A program made the position numbers and the translations under genes. Shown here in pieces: positions 44,498-54,336 of a stretch of 64,000 bases of DNA. How positions within the stretch are numbered: position 1 is the stretch's first letter; each line of letters begins with the position of its first letter. Location: contig NZ_CP111108.1 of the NCBI RefSeq assembly GCF_026314295.1, positions 124,001 through 188,000 of the forward strand. The letters run 5' to 3'. The notes beneath the pieces were generated by a model. The model did not search any database, was not told the origin of the DNA, and worked only from the letters and a program-made list of their open reading frames with translations. Source of the DNA: Caproicibacterium sp. BJN0003. Its GTDB lineage: Bacteria > Bacillota > Clostridia > Oscillospirales > Acutalibacteraceae.

Positions 44498-45395
44498 CCT
44501 GTTTTCCTCTCAGGAAGAACGGGATGATGTAAAGCTTCAGAAAATCAGAGATATTCCCATAAGCGAAATCGACGACTTCCCCGACCACCCGTTCAAGGTG
44601 CGTGATGATGAGGACATGATGCAACTTGTGGACAGTATCAAAGAGCGTGGGGTTATCACTCCGGCGACCGTCCGGCAGAAAGAGGACGGCAGGTATGAGC
44701 TTGTATCAGGACATCGCCGGAAACGAGCCTGTGAACTTGCAGGCATGGACACGCTGCGATGTGAGGTTGTAGACCTTAACCGTGATGAAGCCACAATTCT
44801 GATGGTTGAAAGCAACTATCAGCGGTCGCAGATACTTCCCTCGGAGAAAGCCTTTGCTTACAAAATGCGTTTGGAAGCTATGAAAAGACAAGGACAACGC
44901 AAAGATTTAACTTGTGACCCACTGGGGCACAAGTTGGTTGGCGCAAAAACAGTTGCGGTGATTGCTAATGAATCTGAAGACAGTAAAACTCAAGTCCAGC
45001 GTTATGTGCGCTTGACAAACCTTGTTCCCGAACTGCTCGAATGTGTCGATGACGGTAGAATGAAAATGCGTCCAGCGGTGGAACTCAGCTATCTTGATGA
45101 GGACTCCCAGCGGGATATTGTCGATGAAATCGACATGAGCGAAAGCACCCCGTCCCATGACCAGACCATCCGTATGCGAAAAGCGTTTGAAGAAAATAGG
45201 CTCACAACGGAGGTTGTCCAAGAAATCATGCGGGAAGAAAAACCGAATCAGCGTGAAAAAATCGTCTTGCGTGGGGACAGACTGCGAGAGCTGATCCCGA
45301 AGAATATACCGCTCAATCAAACGGAGGACTATGTTTGCAAGGCACTGGAGCATTACCAGAAGTTTCTCCGCAGTCGTGCAGACCGTGGGCGCTGA
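44457..45395 (+). CDS. parB: ParB-family partition/nucleoid-occlusion protein
   Basis: A 312-residue protein with the ParB N-terminal domain (IPISEIDDFPDHPFKVRDDEDMMQLVDSIKERGVITPATVR), the GHRRKRACE box and a central helix-turn-helix. Such proteins bind parS-like DNA near their own gene and, by recent work on the family, use CTP in the N-terminal domain. AAGGAGG lies upstream of the ATG inside parA. A block of short tandem repeats follows the gene and is a candidate binding site. Confidence 0.92.
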   Translation: MAKKIELGLPTLDDLFSSQEERDDVKLQKIRDIPISEIDDFPDHPFKVRDDEDMMQLVDSIKERGVITPATVRQKEDGRYELVSGHRRKRACELAGMDTLRCEVVDLNRDEATILMVESNYQRSQILPSEKAFAYKMRLEAMKRQGQRKDLTCDPLGHKLVGAKTVAVIANESEDSKTQVQRYVRLTNLVPELLECVDDGRMKMRPAVELSYLDEDSQRDIVDEIDMSESTPSHDQTIRMRKAFEENRLTTEVVQEIMREEKPNQREKIVLRGDRLRELIPKNIPLNQTEDYVCKALEHYQKFLRSRADRGR

Positions 45396-45433
45396 CCTTC
45401 CCCTTCCTCACACTCCTACCTCTTATTTACAAG

Positions 45434-45505
45434 CTATCTCTCCGAAAAGAAATACTATCTCCTAAACTAAATCTATCTCTTAACCTAAATCAATCTCTTT
45501 AAGGC
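45434..45505 (+). repeat. short tandem repeats downstream of parB
   Basis: Units starting CTATCTC occur at 45434, 45455 and 45473 (spacing 21 and 18 bp; CTATCTCCTAAACTAAAT and CTATCTCTTAACCTAAAT are the best pair), with a partial CAATCTC unit at 45491. The direct, nearly helical spacing suggests a centromere-like or iteron site. Confidence 0.55.
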
Positions 45506-45639
45506 AAACACATCGCAAAATTCAAAAGCAAAGCAGTAAATGCTAAACTAAAAGATTGCGCCTATGAAATCGCACCTTTGTCGAAACGAGGTTTCTGTTC
45601 TACACTGAAGCCAAGAAAATAAACAGAGGAGTGATTCAG

Positions 45640-46314
45640 GTGAAAAAACAGATATTTGCATGGATGCTTGCAGTTGCGATGGTACTTGCTTTATCCGGTT
45701 GTCAGGTTAATGAGCAAACAAACGAGGAGCAGACAAATTCTTCTTTTTCGGAAAGTAGTCAGGAAGATTCGACTTCAGCATCAAGTATCGGAGAAAGCTC
45801 CGATACTATCCCTGACAGCACTGCTCAAAGCACGGATACGGAAGAAAGCGACACAAGTAATACGGCTTCGCCTGTATCCGACACAGAGAGCGATGCACCG
45901 GTGACGGAAAAGCCGGTGGCAACAGTGAAACCGACTGTACCTGCCGAAACAGAAAAAGCCACAGAACAGTCAACTCAGACGCCGACGCCAACAGAACAAC
46001 CTGCAACGGAACCGGTAAACCCGGCTCCACAGCCAACCGAAACACCTACACATGAACCCGAACCGTCTTTTGACATCAACTATTGGATTTCCTATGCTAA
46101 AAGCTATGCCGAAAGCTGCGGTTTGACTCTGGATGGCTCAGCTGTGGAGTGTTGGGACAATCCAATCAGCGCAGGTCCGAAATGCACAAGTACAGAGAGC
46201 AGCATTACCAGCCGAATCAACCGATATGCAAAAGATGGGGATATAACTTCGGTTTGGGTATGGGCGGAGAGTACCGGAAGCGGCAGCTATGACTTGTATA
46301 TCGGCTATGCTTAA
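45640..46314 (+). CDS. Ser/Thr/Pro-rich lipoprotein of the element
   Basis: A 224-residue lipoprotein. The signal peptide ends in LALSGCQ. Residues about 25-145 are a Ser/Thr/Glu- then Pro/Thr-rich linker of the wall-spanning type, and the C-terminal ~75 residues form a small domain (YAESCGLTLDGSAVECWDNP, SSITSRINRYAKDGDI). GTG at 45640 is preferred because AGAGGAG lies eight bases upstream; the GTG at 45631 would abut that site. Its function is unknown; proteins of this type sit beside surface adhesins in conjugative elements. A terminator follows. Confidence 0.75.
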   Translation: MKKQIFAWMLAVAMVLALSGCQVNEQTNEEQTNSSFSESSQEDSTSASSIGESSDTIPDSTAQSTDTEESDTSNTASPVSDTESDAPVTEKPVATVKPTVPAETEKATEQSTQTPTPTEQPATEPVNPAPQPTETPTHEPEPSFDINYWISYAKSYAESCGLTLDGSAVECWDNPISAGPKCTSTESSITSRINRYAKDGDITSVWVWAESTGSGSYDLYIGYA

Positions 46315-46342
46315 TCAATCAACAATTCAATAACACCACAGA

Positions 46343-46375
46343 GCGCATCGTGAATTTGAACACGGTGCGTTTTTC
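46343..46375 (+). terminator. terminator after the lipoprotein gene
   Basis: GCGCATCGTG pairs with CACGGTGCGT (G-T tolerated), followed by TTTTC. Confidence 0.8.
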
Positions 46376-46399
46376 TATTTCAAGGAGGTAAAAAACAGA

Positions 46400-49300
46400 A
46401 TGAACAAGAACATTTTCAAGCGAGGCGCTTCGGCGTTGCTTGCAGTGGTTATGTGCCTTACCACACTTGTGGGAATCGGCGGCATGACCGCCTACGCAGC
46501 AGGTACGGAGTCAACTGCCGTTATGATTGGCTTCCCCCGTGACGGAGATAACAACTATAACGGTACTTGGGGACACGGTTATCTGTCCTTTATGAACGGC
46601 TGGAGTGCCAGCGCAACCAACTATACGCTTGTGTACGGCGTCGGTTCCTATACCGGAAACATCTGCTACTGTATTGAACCCGGTACACCGCTTCAGACAG
46701 GCAACAACCTGACAAGCCGTGATGAAAACTATTGGGATAACTATCCCTCATCCTACAATCACACGATCAGTGCAGATGACATCAAGCTGTTTGTAGGTCG
46801 TATTATGCAGTACGGCTACACCGGCACGATCAGTACGGACTGGCGCAGTCAGAACAGCGGCGGCGATACGCTTGCTCAGGCAAGAGCGACGCAGCTCCTT
46901 ATCTGGGAAACCGTGGTCGGCGAACGTGATGAAAAACTTCAATCATGTCAGCCCCGGCGGGTACAGCGCAATTCTCGATCAGATCAGTACAAACCATCCG
47001 CTGTACAGTCAGATTATGAGCTACTATAACCAAATTGTTTCAGATGTCCAGAACCACACCAAAGTGCCCAGCTTTATGGCGAAGTCCACAGGCAGTGCAC
47101 AGACAGTCGAGCTTGACTGGAATGGTTCTGCCTATACCACGACACTGACCGATACCAATGGCGTTCTTAGTAATTACAACTTCAGCTGTTCACAGTCGGA
47201 TGTTTCATTTTCCGTCAGCGGCAATCAGCTGACGATTACCGCACAGACAGCTCTTGCTGACGGACTGAGAATCACTGCGGAAAAGGCAAACTCTCAGCGA
47301 AAAGGAATTATCACTTGGACGGATGGTAAATATGTTCCCGGCTCCGGTGTGCAAGACCTTGTGACCTATACGCAGTCCGTGAATGACCCGGTGAAAGGCT
47401 TTGTGAATATCAAGGTCAGCTTCGGCTCCGCTAAAATCGTAAAGACCAGTGAGGACGGAAAGGTGGATAACATCTCCTTTACCATCACCGGTGACGACGT
47501 AAACCAGACGGTAAAAACAAACAGCAGCGGCGAAATGCAGATTGATAACCTGCTTCCCGGCGTATACACCGTCACAGAGCTTGCAGTGGATAAATACGAA
47601 CCGCAGGAAGTGCGCCGTGTAACGGTCGTCAGCGGTCAGGTGTCCACCGTAAACTTCAACAATGTTCTGAAGCGTGGCGACCTGAAAGTCATCAAAAACT
47701 CAGAGGACAAACTTGTGGAGGGTGTGACCTTCCATCTGTTCGGTAGGTCACTCTCCGGTATTGCCGTTGACGAATATGCCGTGACGGATTCCACAGGCAC
47801 AGCAAACTTCAAGGATGTCCTTATCTCCGGCAGTACACCATATACCATTGAGGAAGTGGACACAGCCATTCGTTATGTCGTTCCTGAAAATCAAACGGCA
47901 GCGGTGGAATGGAAAACCGTGACTACACGCACCTTCAACAACATTCTGAAAAAGTTCGCAGTCACTGTAACCAAAAGCGACGCAGAAAAAGGCTTGGCGC
48001 AGGGCGATGCAACCCTTGCCGGAGCGCAGTACGGCATCTACAAGGGCGAAACGCTGATTGACACCTACTACACCGATGAAAACGGCCAGTTCACCACAAA
48101 GGAATATGTCTGTGACAGCGATTGGAGCGTCCGTGAGATTGCCCCATCTGAGGGGTATCTGCTGAATAGCGATACTCATAAGGTCGGCGCAGAGCCGAAG
48201 CTTTATACCATCGAGCATAATCAGACGGCGAATGATGTGACAGAGCAAGTCATTAAGGGCAATATCGCCATTATCAAACACACAGACGACGGAGAAACAC
48301 AGATTGAAACGCCGGAAGTCGGCGCAGAGTTCCAAGTTTATCTGAAATCCTCCGGCAGCTATGAGAATGCCAACGCAGATGAAAAAGATTATCTCACTTG
48401 CGATGAGAACGGCTTTGCTCAGACGAAGGATATGCCGTATGGCGTTTACACCGTTCACCAGACCGTTGGATGGGAAGGTCGAGAGCCTATGCCAGACTTC
48501 GATGTCTTTATCTCTCAGAATGCAGCCACCTACCGTTATCTCATCAACAATGCTAACTTTGAGAGCTATATCCAAGTCATTAAAGTTGACGCCGAAACAG
48601 GAAATACGATCCCGTATGCGGGCGCAGGTTTTCAGATCTATAACCCGGACGGAAACCTTGTAACAATGACTTTCACCTATCCTACCCCTACGACAATCGA
48701 CACTTTCTACACGGATGCAAACGGTTCGCTTGTCACTCCTGAGAAGCTCCCCTATGGTAAGGGCTACTCTCTTGTAGAGGTTCAGGCTCCGTATGGCTAT
48801 GTGCTGGACAGCTCTCCTGTGTACTTCGATGTCGCAGAGGAAAAAGCTACCGAGGAAAGCGGTGTTACTGTGATTAAAGTGGATAAACCCAATATGGCGC
48901 AGAAAGGCACAATCTCTATCGAGAAATCCGGCGAAGTGTTCTTTGGCGTTTCTGTCAGCGGTGCTGAGGGTGAAGAAACCATCTATCAGCCGCTGTATCA
49001 GCTCGCAGGGCTTCCCGGTGCAAAGTATGAAATCCGTGCAGCCGAGGATATTGTCACGCCTGACGGAACGCTGAGAGTCTCTGAGGGCGAGCTTGTAGAT
49101 ACTGTCGTTACAGACAATGACGGACTTGCCGAAAGCAAAGAACTCTATCTCGGCAGCTACGAGGTCAAGGAAATTAAAGCTCCCTACGGTATGGTGCTGA
49201 ACGATGAAATCCACACCGTTACCCTTGTTTACGCAGGACAGAATGTAGCCGTGACTGAAACAGGCACAAGCTTTGTCAACGACCGTAAGAAGGTGGAAAT

Positions 49301-50648
49301 CAGCCTTGAAAAAGCAATGGAGACAAGCGACCTTTTCGGTATCGGCAATAACGGCGAGGTTAAAAATGTCACCTTCGGTATCTTCGCCGCAGACGAGCTT
49401 ATTTCCGCAAGCGGTACGACTATTCCGAAGGATAGCTTGCTTGAAGTGATTACCCCTGACGAAAGCGGCAAAGCCACCTTTAAGACCGACCTTCCTATCG
49501 GCAGCTACTATGTAAAGGAAATTGCAGCCGACAGCCACTATATCCTTTCGGATGAACAGTACCCGGTGGTCTTTGAATACGCCGGACAGGATACAGCACT
49601 TGTTCAGCTTGCAGTGAATGACGGTAAGCCTATTGACAACGAACTGAAATATGGTTCTGTATCCGGCATTAAGACCGATGAGAACGGCGATGGTCTTGGC
49701 GGTGCGCTCATCGGATTGTTTAAGACGAATGACGGCGAGTTTACAACCGAAAACGCTATCCTGACTACCACATCGGGCGATGACGGTAGTTTTTCTTTTG
49801 CGAACATCCCATACGGCACTTGGTATATCCGTGAAATCAGCCAGCCGACAGGGTATGTGCTGAATGACACCGTTTACGATGTCACCATTGCGGAAAATGA
49901 ACAGGTAGTTGAAATCAGCATTGAGAACCGCCTGATCCGTGGAAATATCACGCTGACTAAGATGGACGCTGACTACCCAGAAAATAAGCTGACAGGCGCA
50001 GAGTTTGAAGTCTACAAGGACATGGACGGCAACGGTAAGCTTGACGACGGTGATGAGCTGCTCGGAAAGCTCACAGAAACCGACACGGGCATCTACACGA
50101 TGAATGACCTTTTGTACGGACAGTATCTCGTGAAAGAAACAAAAGCACCGGACGGTTTCGTCCTTGACACGGGCGTTTACAGTGTGAACATCGACACAGA
50201 TGGTAAGACCTACTCCGTGGAAAACAAGGCAGGCATCGGCTTTATCAATGAAGCGCAGAAAGGCTCTCTTATAATCGTCAAGACATCTTCTGACAGTAAG
50301 GTCGAAGGCTTCTCCTTCCGTGTAACGGGCAGAGATTACGATCAGACCTTTGTCACCGACAAGAATGGTGAGATTGTCATTGACGGACTTCGTATCGGTG
50401 AATATACCGTGTCTGAGGTCAGTAACAGCGCATCCGCTTCTTATGTGCTTCCTGCCGATAAGCAGGCAACGGTTCAGGTGGGAGCAACCACCATCGTTCA
50501 GATGCACAATGAGTTCCGTGACACGCCGAAAACCGGAGACAACAGCAATCCTGCTCTTTGGATTGCACTTGCCGGAGTTTCCGCCATCGGCATTGCCGTG
50601 TGCGGAATCATCGGCTTCAAGAAAAAGAAAAAGGAGGACAATGACTGA
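46400..50648 (+). pseudogene. CnaB-repeat LPXTG-type surface protein, broken by a +1 frameshift
   Basis: Two reading frames make one protein of about 1,415 residues. The first (46400-47029) has a signal peptide and the adhesin head up to WETVVGERDE; the second continues with NFNHVSPGGYSAIL and carries about ten CnaB-type (SpaA-like, isopeptide-forming) repeats with the recurrent YxVKExxAPxGY pattern. It ends in the sortase signal TPKTGD, a membrane helix and KKKKKED. The frames join at an A5 run (46932-46936); four A's would restore one frame. Such proteins are anchored to the wall by sortase and are common in conjugative elements. A true mutation, a phase-variable tract or a sequencing error are all possible. 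Confidence 0.85.
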
Positions 50649-50743
50649 TGGATGCTAAAACAATTGTAGCAATCGTTCTGGTCGCCCTTATCATAGGCGG
50701 CTGGATTTTCCTGCAGGTCAGGAACCACAACAAAAAGAAATAA
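50648..50743 (+). CDS. 31-residue single-pass membrane peptide
   Basis: A 31-codon gene starts inside the stop of the surface-protein gene (TGATG overlap). It encodes one hydrophobic helix (TIVAIVLVALIIGGWIFLQV) and a basic tail (RNHNKKK). The overlap suggests translational coupling. A terminator follows. Function is unknown; it could assist membrane insertion or sorting of the adhesin. Confidence 0.55.
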   Translation: MDAKTIVAIVLVALIIGGWIFLQVRNHNKKK

Positions 50744-50757
50744 GGAAAGGCATAGCG

Positions 50758-50795
50758 AGGGCGGGCAGTAAAATGTCCGCCCTTATTCTATTTTA
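50758..50795 (+). terminator. terminator after the surface-protein operon
   Basis: AGGGCGG pairs with CCGCCCT, followed by TATTCTATTTT. Confidence 0.75.
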
Positions 50796-50808
50796 AGGAG
50801 GAAACCGA

Positions 50809-51102
50809 ATGGAACAGCTAAGAACGATTGAAAGCAAGGTTCTTGAAATTCTCAAAGACGATGAAGTCGCCCGTTATGACGATATGCGGCTCATTCTCCG
50901 CTACTATAACCGTTTTGGATTTATCCGTGCCGGAGATTTACCCTTTGAGGATGTTATCTACAACTACAAAGGCTACGGGCTTCCGTGCTTTGAGTCAATC
51001 CGCAGAGCAAGACAGCGTGCGCAGTCCTGCTATCCAGAATATTCCCGAACGCCGCAGCCAAACGCAGGCGGAAGCATCCGTATTGTGATTGAGGTGAACT
51101 GA
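50809..51102 (+). CDS. conserved element protein (97 aa)
   Basis: A 97-residue protein (IESKVLEILKDDEVARYDDMRLILRYYNRF...) with a ribosome site AAGGAGG directly upstream. It has a phage/element-type look: an N-terminal helical segment and the motif FESIRRARQRAQ, which resembles small DNA-binding or accessory proteins. No family function is known to me. The stop abuts the ATG of the next gene. Confidence 0.65.
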   Translation: MEQLRTIESKVLEILKDDEVARYDDMRLILRYYNRFGFIRAGDLPFEDVIYNYKGYGLPCFESIRRARQRAQSCYPEYSRTPQPNAGGSIRIVIEVN

Positions 51103-51702
51103 ATGGACAACGAGAAACGAATAGCCGGTGATTACGAAATCACCGCCGCCCTCTTTATTGGGGACGGCGAGGTTGTCATCGGTGAGAACACAACTGAAAA
51201 TGGCTGCCGCTTTATGATGGCGGTTTGCCATCAAAACGATTTGTTCGCTCAGTATCAGGTAATGCAGGAAAGCGACAACTACGCTGAAATCGTACAGTCC
51301 TTTGGCGAGCGCGTTGCTCTGCAGGCAAGGCAGATACAGGAAGAAGTAAAAGCACTGAATATTCCGACAGAGGTCATCACCAAAGAGGATTGTATCCCTG
51401 ACAGCTTCGACAGGAGCATAGACGGAAAGATCATAGCGATTAACCCAGAAGTGCTTCGCAGCGAATATCGGCGGGCTGACCGACAGCTTTACCTTGTGAC
51501 AGGCGGCTTCGGAGCGTCCGCAAATTCCCGTGGAAGCGCCGTATTTTGCAAGAACCTGCACACGGGCGAACATACTCGCTTCGAACGCCGTGATGTGCTG
51601 GGCGAAGTGAAACCCGAAAGGCTTCCCGATTGGGCGAAAAAGAAAAGCGAGGACTTGCCCAAACAGGACAAGCCGAAAAAGTATAAATCCCGTGAACGAT
51701 AA
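51103..51702 (+). CDS. conserved element protein (199 aa)
   Basis: A 199-residue protein starting immediately after the previous stop (GAGGTGAACTGA before the ATG). I recognise the pattern (RIAGDYEIT..L.IGD.EVV, then LVTGGFGASANSRGSAVFC and the terminal EVKPERLPDWAKKK) from accessory regions of clostridial conjugative elements, where it is uncharacterised. It has a basic C-terminal tail (KQDKPKKYKSRER), no membrane segment, and no clear enzymatic motif. Confidence 0.65.
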   Translation: MDNEKRIAGDYEITAALFIGDGEVVIGENTTENGCRFMMAVCHQNDLFAQYQVMQESDNYAEIVQSFGERVALQARQIQEEVKALNIPTEVITKEDCIPDSFDRSIDGKIIAINPEVLRSEYRRADRQLYLVTGGFGASANSRGSAVFCKNLHTGEHTRFERRDVLGEVKPERLPDWAKKKSEDLPKQDKPKKYKSRER

Positions 51703-51713
51703 GGAGGCTCACT

Positions 51714-53216
51714 ATGGCAGATAAAAACGCACTGAATCAGAAAATCAAAGTCCTCAACAATGTATTCCAGATTTGTACGCTGAAGCATTCTGACAGCACC
51801 ACGGCAAAACGGCAGGAAGTGGGGCGTGGTTTACGTCTTTGCGTGAATCAGGACGGAAACCGTATGGATGCTGAGTCCTGTGGTGACAGTGTTCAGAAAA
51901 TCAATGTCTTAACAGTCATTGCAAGTGACAGCTATAAAGACTTTGTCGGCGGACTGCAAACCGAGATTAAATCGGTTCTTTATGACCGTCCGACGAAAGC
52001 TACCAGCGAATACTTTAATGGCAGATTCATAAAGACACCGGATGGATTGAGCCACCAGATTGACCGGAAGTCGGCAGATGCAATTGAGTTTTATTTGATT
52101 GCCAACGGCTATGTTGATATGGACAGGAAGGTAACGGACAAGTATCGCACGGATGTGCAGATGAATACGCTTTCTCCGCTACCAGCTGACTTGCAGCCGA
52201 TTGCAGATGGAATTCACACGCTTGTGCAGGCGGTCTATGACGACAGTGTTCTCGACAGCATGATCGAGGACGGTCACAAGGCAAAAATTCAGGACAACGA
52301 TCTGAATGAGAACTTCTATAAGAAAGAATTTCAGACTTTGTGGGGCTATATCAATCATAAATATGCCTATGCCGTTGACTTCGACAGCAACGAACTGATT
52401 GAAAAGGCAATCAAGCATATTGACGAGAAGTTGTTTGTCGCTGAGCTTCAGTACACCACTACAACCGGAACGCAGAGAGAAAGCATTGATAAAACCGATG
52501 TGGCAACCGGAAGCGCATTCGGCTCTGAAAAGACAAGAACGCAGACCTTGAAACACGCAGAAACAAGCAGAATCAAATATGATCTGGTTGGCAAGGTGGC
52601 AGAAGGGGCTTTGCTGACACGCCGGACTACAGCTGCAATTCTGAAAGGAATATCCCCTGCAAAGCTTATCATGTTCAGATATAACCCTGAAGAATTCATC
52701 TCGAAGGTGATAAAGCTGATTAACGAGCAGAAGGCAACTATGATCGTTGAACATATTTCATACGACCAGATTGACGGCAGCTATGACAGCACAATATTCA
52801 CAGCCGAAAAGAACACACAGAGTTTTGATAAGGCGTTCAGAGCCGAAAAGCACATTCAAGACTTCGTGTTTACCGACGGCACCGCTGAACAAAGCGTAGA
52901 ACGCAGATTTGCGCAGGATCTGGACGCAGCCAAAGAAGTGTGTGTATATGCAAAGCTTCCGAAAGGCTTCCATATCCCTACTCCGGTTGGCAATTACTCT
53001 CCCGACTGGGCAATTGCTTTCAATAAGGGAATGGTTAAGCATATCTATTTCATTGCGGAGACAAAGGGAACAATGGAAACCCTGAGTCTTAGACCAATCG
53101 AGCAGGCAAAAATCTCATGTGCGAAGAAGCTGTTTAATGAACTTTCTACCGATGATGTCGTGTATCACGATGTGGATAGTTATCAAAATCTGCTCAACAT
53201 CATGAATTCGATTTAA
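51714..53216 (+). CDS. truncated type III restriction (Res) protein, C-terminal half
   Basis: A 500-residue remnant of a type III restriction endonuclease subunit, normally nearly 1,000 residues. Residues 34-42 (QEVGRGLRL) are helicase motif VI, and the C-terminus has the PD-(D/E)XK nuclease site (Pro430-Asp431 and Glu449-Thr-Lys451). The entire N-terminal helicase lobe, with Walker A and the DEAD box, is missing. The first ~14 residues (MADKNALNQKIKVL) do not look like Res and abut NVFQICTLK, which in intact proteins follows a WDxPN motif. This suggests that a deletion fused another gene's start to Res. No partner Mod methyltransferase is nearby. ATP-dependent cleavage is very unlikely. Confidence 0.8.
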   Translation: MADKNALNQKIKVLNNVFQICTLKHSDSTTAKRQEVGRGLRLCVNQDGNRMDAESCGDSVQKINVLTVIASDSYKDFVGGLQTEIKSVLYDRPTKATSEYFNGRFIKTPDGLSHQIDRKSADAIEFYLIANGYVDMDRKVTDKYRTDVQMNTLSPLPADLQPIADGIHTLVQAVYDDSVLDSMIEDGHKAKIQDNDLNENFYKKEFQTLWGYINHKYAYAVDFDSNELIEKAIKHIDEKLFVAELQYTTTTGTQRESIDKTDVATGSAFGSEKTRTQTLKHAETSRIKYDLVGKVAEGALLTRRTTAAILKGISPAKLIMFRYNPEEFISKVIKLINEQKATMIVEHISYDQIDGSYDSTIFTAEKNTQSFDKAFRAEKHIQDFVFTDGTAEQSVERRFAQDLDAAKEVCVYAKLPKGFHIPTPVGNYSPDWAIAFNKGMVKHIYFIAETKGTMETLSLRPIEQAKISCAKKLFNELSTDDVVYHDVDSYQNLLNIMNSI

Positions 53217-53242
53217 TCCGTGGAAGAAGGAAGGGCGAATCA

Positions 53243-53464
53243 ATGAGCGGACAGAATAGAGCCGACATTCATATAGGTGATAAAGTAAAAATCGTACTAA
53301 AGAAGGATCAACCTACCGGGAAGCTGACTGAAGGCATCGTTTCACGCATCTTGACGAATAGCAGCCATCATCCACACGGAATCAAAGTCATGTTGGAAGA
53401 CGGACAGGTCGGACGGGTTCAGGAAATCGAGAAGGAATCGGCAAATGGAACAACAGGAGAATGA
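53243..53464 (+). CDS. YwbE family protein
   Basis: A 73-residue protein matching the YwbE family along its length (GQNRADIHIGDKVKIVLKKDQPTGKLTEGIVSRILTNS, HPHGIKVMLEDGQVGRV). It is a small beta-barrel-like protein of unknown function common in Firmicutes. GAAGGAAGG lies upstream. It overlaps the next small gene by 20 bp. Confidence 0.85.
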   Translation: MSGQNRADIHIGDKVKIVLKKDQPTGKLTEGIVSRILTNSSHHPHGIKVMLEDGQVGRVQEIEKESANGTTGE

Positions 53465-53612
53465 ACCACACCGGATGACAAACAAGGAACTCTTTGAGCG
53501 GCAAAAGCAAATGCTGCTTATGTTCGCTGAAAAAGGTGCCATCTCGGAAGCTTACTGTGAGCAGGAAATCCGGATTTTGTCCGAGAAGATGCACATCGAC
53601 ACTGAGGAATAA
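53445..53612 (+). CDS. small helical element protein (55 aa)
   Basis: A 55-codon gene overlapping ywbE, with GAAGGAAT upstream of its ATG. The product (MTNKELFERQKQMLLMFAEKG..., then AYCEQEIRILSEKM) is predicted to be helical. The position after restriction genes is recurrent in clostridial elements (recollection, not verified). No function known. Confidence 0.6.
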   Translation: MEQQENEPHRMTNKELFERQKQMLLMFAEKGAISEAYCEQEIRILSEKMHIDTEE

Positions 53613-53638
53613 TAAGCATATCATTTGACCACATAATT

Positions 53639-53680
53639 AAAAGCAACAGCTATCGAAAGATAAAGCTGTTGCTTTTGCTT
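53639..53680 (+). terminator. terminator after the ywbE pair
   Basis: AAAAGCAACAGCT pairs with AGCTGTTGCTTTT; the loop is about 11 nt and TGCTTTT follows. Confidence 0.8.
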
Positions 53681-53744
53681 TTAGAAGATTGTCCGTTCAA
53701 CAATGATACTCATCGATGTGCGCGTTTCATTTTTTGCTTTGCTC

Positions 53745-54269
53745 TTATTGGTGAATCTTCTTGAAAAAGGTACTGTCGGCGTCAAAAGGAATTCTAAAGT
53801 CATATCCGAGTTTGTTCATCTCCTGCATTTTTATCAGCATCAAATTGACATTTGAGCCCATCGTTCTTGCCATTTGAACGACATCGTATCCTTCACGAGC
53901 AAGAGAATAAACCCGGTCATCATCAAGAAGAACGTGAGCTGCATAAGCGTTTGCTTCATACTCCGTATGGTTTATCATATTAAAGAGGACGAACTCCTGT
54001 ATACCGTCGTCCTTCGCAAGATCACGGTGAAAAACATCGTGACCCAATTCATGGGCGCAAACCATCTTCATCATGTAATCGTCTAATCGGTTATTCAATA
54101 TAATAATGCGGTGCTTCCATTTGCAGGTGTACATACCGAGCAAATTGCCGAAGTCGCCGGAATAGCATACTTTGATTCCACGGTCACGGGCTATTTGAAA
54201 GGGATTTCTTGATTCACTGAAACGAACAGCGGCATTAGCCGCTCTGTAGATGCCTTCGGAATCGATCAC
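53745..54269 (-). CDS. ImmA/IrrE-family metallopeptidase
   Basis: A 174-residue zinc peptidase with the HELGH active site (VCAHELGHDVFHRD) and a downstream Glu (EYEANAYAAH) as third ligand. In ICEBs1 and related phages, ImmA cleaves the immunity repressor ImmR after DNA damage or cell-cell signalling and so releases the element. Its gene follows the XRE repressor here, as expected for such a pair. GTG at 54269 is preferred because GGGAGGTG lies seven bases upstream; a start at 54299 would skip that site. Confidence 0.88.
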   Translation of the reverse strand: MIDSEGIYRAANAAVRFSESRNPFQIARDRGIKVCYSGDFGNLLGMYTCKWKHRIIILNNRLDDYMMKMVCAHELGHDVFHRDLAKDDGIQEFVLFNMINHTEYEANAYAAHVLLDDDRVYSLAREGYDVVQMARTMGSNVNLMLIKMQEMNKLGYDFRIPFDADSTFFKKIHQ

Positions 54270-54302
54270 TAATACCACCTCCCATGATAAGTCTATCATA
54301 AG

Positions 54303-54336
54303 GCGTGTCCCATAAAACGGACACGCTTATTTTTTA
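54303..54336. terminator. hairpin between XRE and ImmA genes
   Basis: GCGTGTCC (54303-54310) pairs perfectly with GGACACGC (54319-54326). The T-tract (TTATTTTTT) is on the plus strand, so it would stop antisense transcripts or tune ImmA expression relative to the repressor. Confidence 0.55.

Noticed and set aside
47748-50507. A 919-codon open frame antisense to the CnaB surface gene
   Set aside because: It mirrors codon periodicity of the repeat-rich sense gene, has no ribosome site and its product resembles no known family.
54303-54326. Hairpin between repressor and ImmA genes as an operator
   Set aside because: Its sequence does not match the CGCA/TGCG repeats of the control region; structure at RNA level or antisense termination is simpler.
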